In this document: positions 63,344 to 64,000 of the stretch, piece by piece | Numbering within the stretch: the stretch's first letter is position 1 | Layout: each line of letters opens with the position of its first letter | From: Parietaria judaica | Taxonomy: Eukaryota; Streptophyta; Magnoliopsida; Rosales; Urticaceae | Direction of reading: 5' to 3' | Assembly (NCBI GenBank): GCA_954871525.1 | Contig: OX940863.1 | Span: 43,572,501 to 43,636,500 of the forward strand | Length of the DNA: 64,000 nt | Program-made: the position numbers and the translations under genes | The notes under the pieces: model-generated | Told to the model about the DNA's origin: nothing | Seen by the model: only the letters and a program-made list of their open reading frames with translations | Databases searched by the model: none

Positions 63344-64000
63344 CTGAGTCTTTTTCCCATTTTACGCGAAAGAACCCTAATTAAACGATATTTTAAACAA
63401 AAAATGAACTTCCAAATGCTAAACAATGTGTAATTGTATCACATTTACTTATTTTAATCCCTAAATAGCGAAACACTATCTCGTAGTTTCTATATGAAGC
63501 CGTTAATGGGTTAAAATCTTTACCGAAAAATGTTAAAAATTGGATTTCTTGCGAGAGCAAATACGATCCGTTCTTGACGAAATTTGAGTTGCTAGACCTT
63601 CTTTAGGGTGGTATTGTTATAAATTGGTTTAGTTTTGGCATTAAAAGTTTTTGGAGCTCTCTTTAAACCCAGTTTCAACAATTAATGCGTGCTCCAAAAA
63701 AAACTGAGTCTTTTTCCCATTTTGCGCGAAAGAACCCTAATTAAACGATATTTTAAACAAAAAATGAACTTCCAAATGCTAAATAATATGTAACACATTT
63801 ACTTATTTTAATCCCTAAATAGCGAAGCACTATCTCGTAGTTTCTATATGAAGCCGTTAATGGGTTAAAATCTTTACCGAAAAGTGTTAAAAATTGGTTT
63901 TCTTGCGAGAGAAAATACGATCCGTTCTAGACGAAATTTGAGTTGCTAGACCTTCGTTAGTGTGGTATTGTTATAAATTGGTTTAGTTTTGGCATTAAAA
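63344..64000 (+). repeat. Terminal monomers N177 and partial N178
   Basis: N177 (63344-63703) is P5-like (GAAACAC, GGATTTC, GAGCAAAT) but starts TTTACGCG. N178 starts at 63704 and is cut by the window end after about 297 bases. It has TTTTGCGCG and a six-base loss at about 63785-63795, where AATATGTAACACA replaces the usual longer dyad. The flanking TGTAA repeats suggest replication slippage. Nothing indicates that the array ends here. Confidence 0.8.

Larger units (their letters stand above)
1..64000 (+). repeat. Satellite array of 178 head-to-tail ~360-bp monomers
   Basis: The window is filled end to end by one tandem repeat. Successive CTGAGTC-type starts fall at 6, 367, 728, 1089, 1449 and so on to 63704. 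There are 177 intervals with a mean of 359.9 bp, and none is outside 358-363 bp. All copies point the same way and nothing unrelated interrupts them. Both window edges lie inside the array, so its true length is unknown. Adjacent copies differ mostly by single-base substitutions plus length changes in one A-tract. Arrays of this kind are known from centromeric and other constitutive heterochromatin of plants and animals. A centromeric role here is inferred from size and higher-order organisation, not shown. I do not recognise the satellite family. The + strand assignment simply follows the given sequence. Confidence 0.98.

Noticed and set aside
1..64000. CRISPR array or bacterial repeat region
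   Set aside because: Repeat length is about 360 bp with no unique spacers, no cas genes and nested higher-order structure, all typical of eukaryotic satellite DNA.
1..64000. Identity with the Drosophila 359-bp satellite or the Arabidopsis 180-bp centromere repeat
   Set aside because: Length is similar or double, but I could not match the sequence to what I recall of either family. A database search would be decisive.

Overview
The whole 64-kb window is one uninterrupted satellite-DNA array. A monomer of about 360 bp is repeated head to tail in one orientation. Taking the C of a CTGAGTC motif as monomer position 1, I located 178 successive starts (N1 at 6 to N178 at 63704). The 177 intervals average 359.9 bp and range from 358 to 363 bp. 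A counted representative monomer (1089-1448) is 31.9% GC. I see no protein-coding gene, rRNA, tRNA, transposon insertion, CRISPR array, inversion or unrelated spacer. The few open frames of 61-90 codons are repeat shadows. This is a eukaryotic centromeric, pericentromeric or other heterochromatic array. The species cannot be read from it: monomer length near two nucleosome repeats and CpG-transition variants fit a plant or another CpG-methylating eukaryote, but that is inference.

Monomers are not equal. Diagnostic substitutions sort them into lineages, and these are arranged in a series of different higher-order repeats (HORs). N1-N17 (1-6130) is an irregular A1/A2 dimer of about 720 bp. N18-N30 (6131-10811) is a pentamer of 1800 bp. 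N31-N34 is transitional. N35-N53 (12251-19076) has a C-D-E trimer of 1078 bp and a pentamer of 1796 bp. N54-N97 (19077-34903) is a hexamer C-D-E-F-G-H of about 2159 bp, with a nested 3595-bp tandem duplication of ten monomers. N98-N100 is transitional. N101-N112 (35982-40294) is a tetramer of about 1437 bp. N113-N125 (40295-44975) is a degenerate mosaic. N126-N167 (44976-60104) is a very regular pentamer P1-P5 of 1801 bp. N168-N176 (60105-63343) is a tetramer of about 1440 bp derived from that pentamer.

The same few lineages recur in different permutations, with chimeric monomers at several domain edges. This suggests repeated unequal exchange or gene conversion in register, followed by local amplification of new multimers. 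Most striking within the monomer are: a dyad whose two arms change together in type C; a C/T variant that makes or breaks a perfect 10-bp palindrome; and lineage-defining variants that are often CpG transitions. Two spots (around 17423-17456 and 19664-19808) carry clustered private changes and may be assembly errors.
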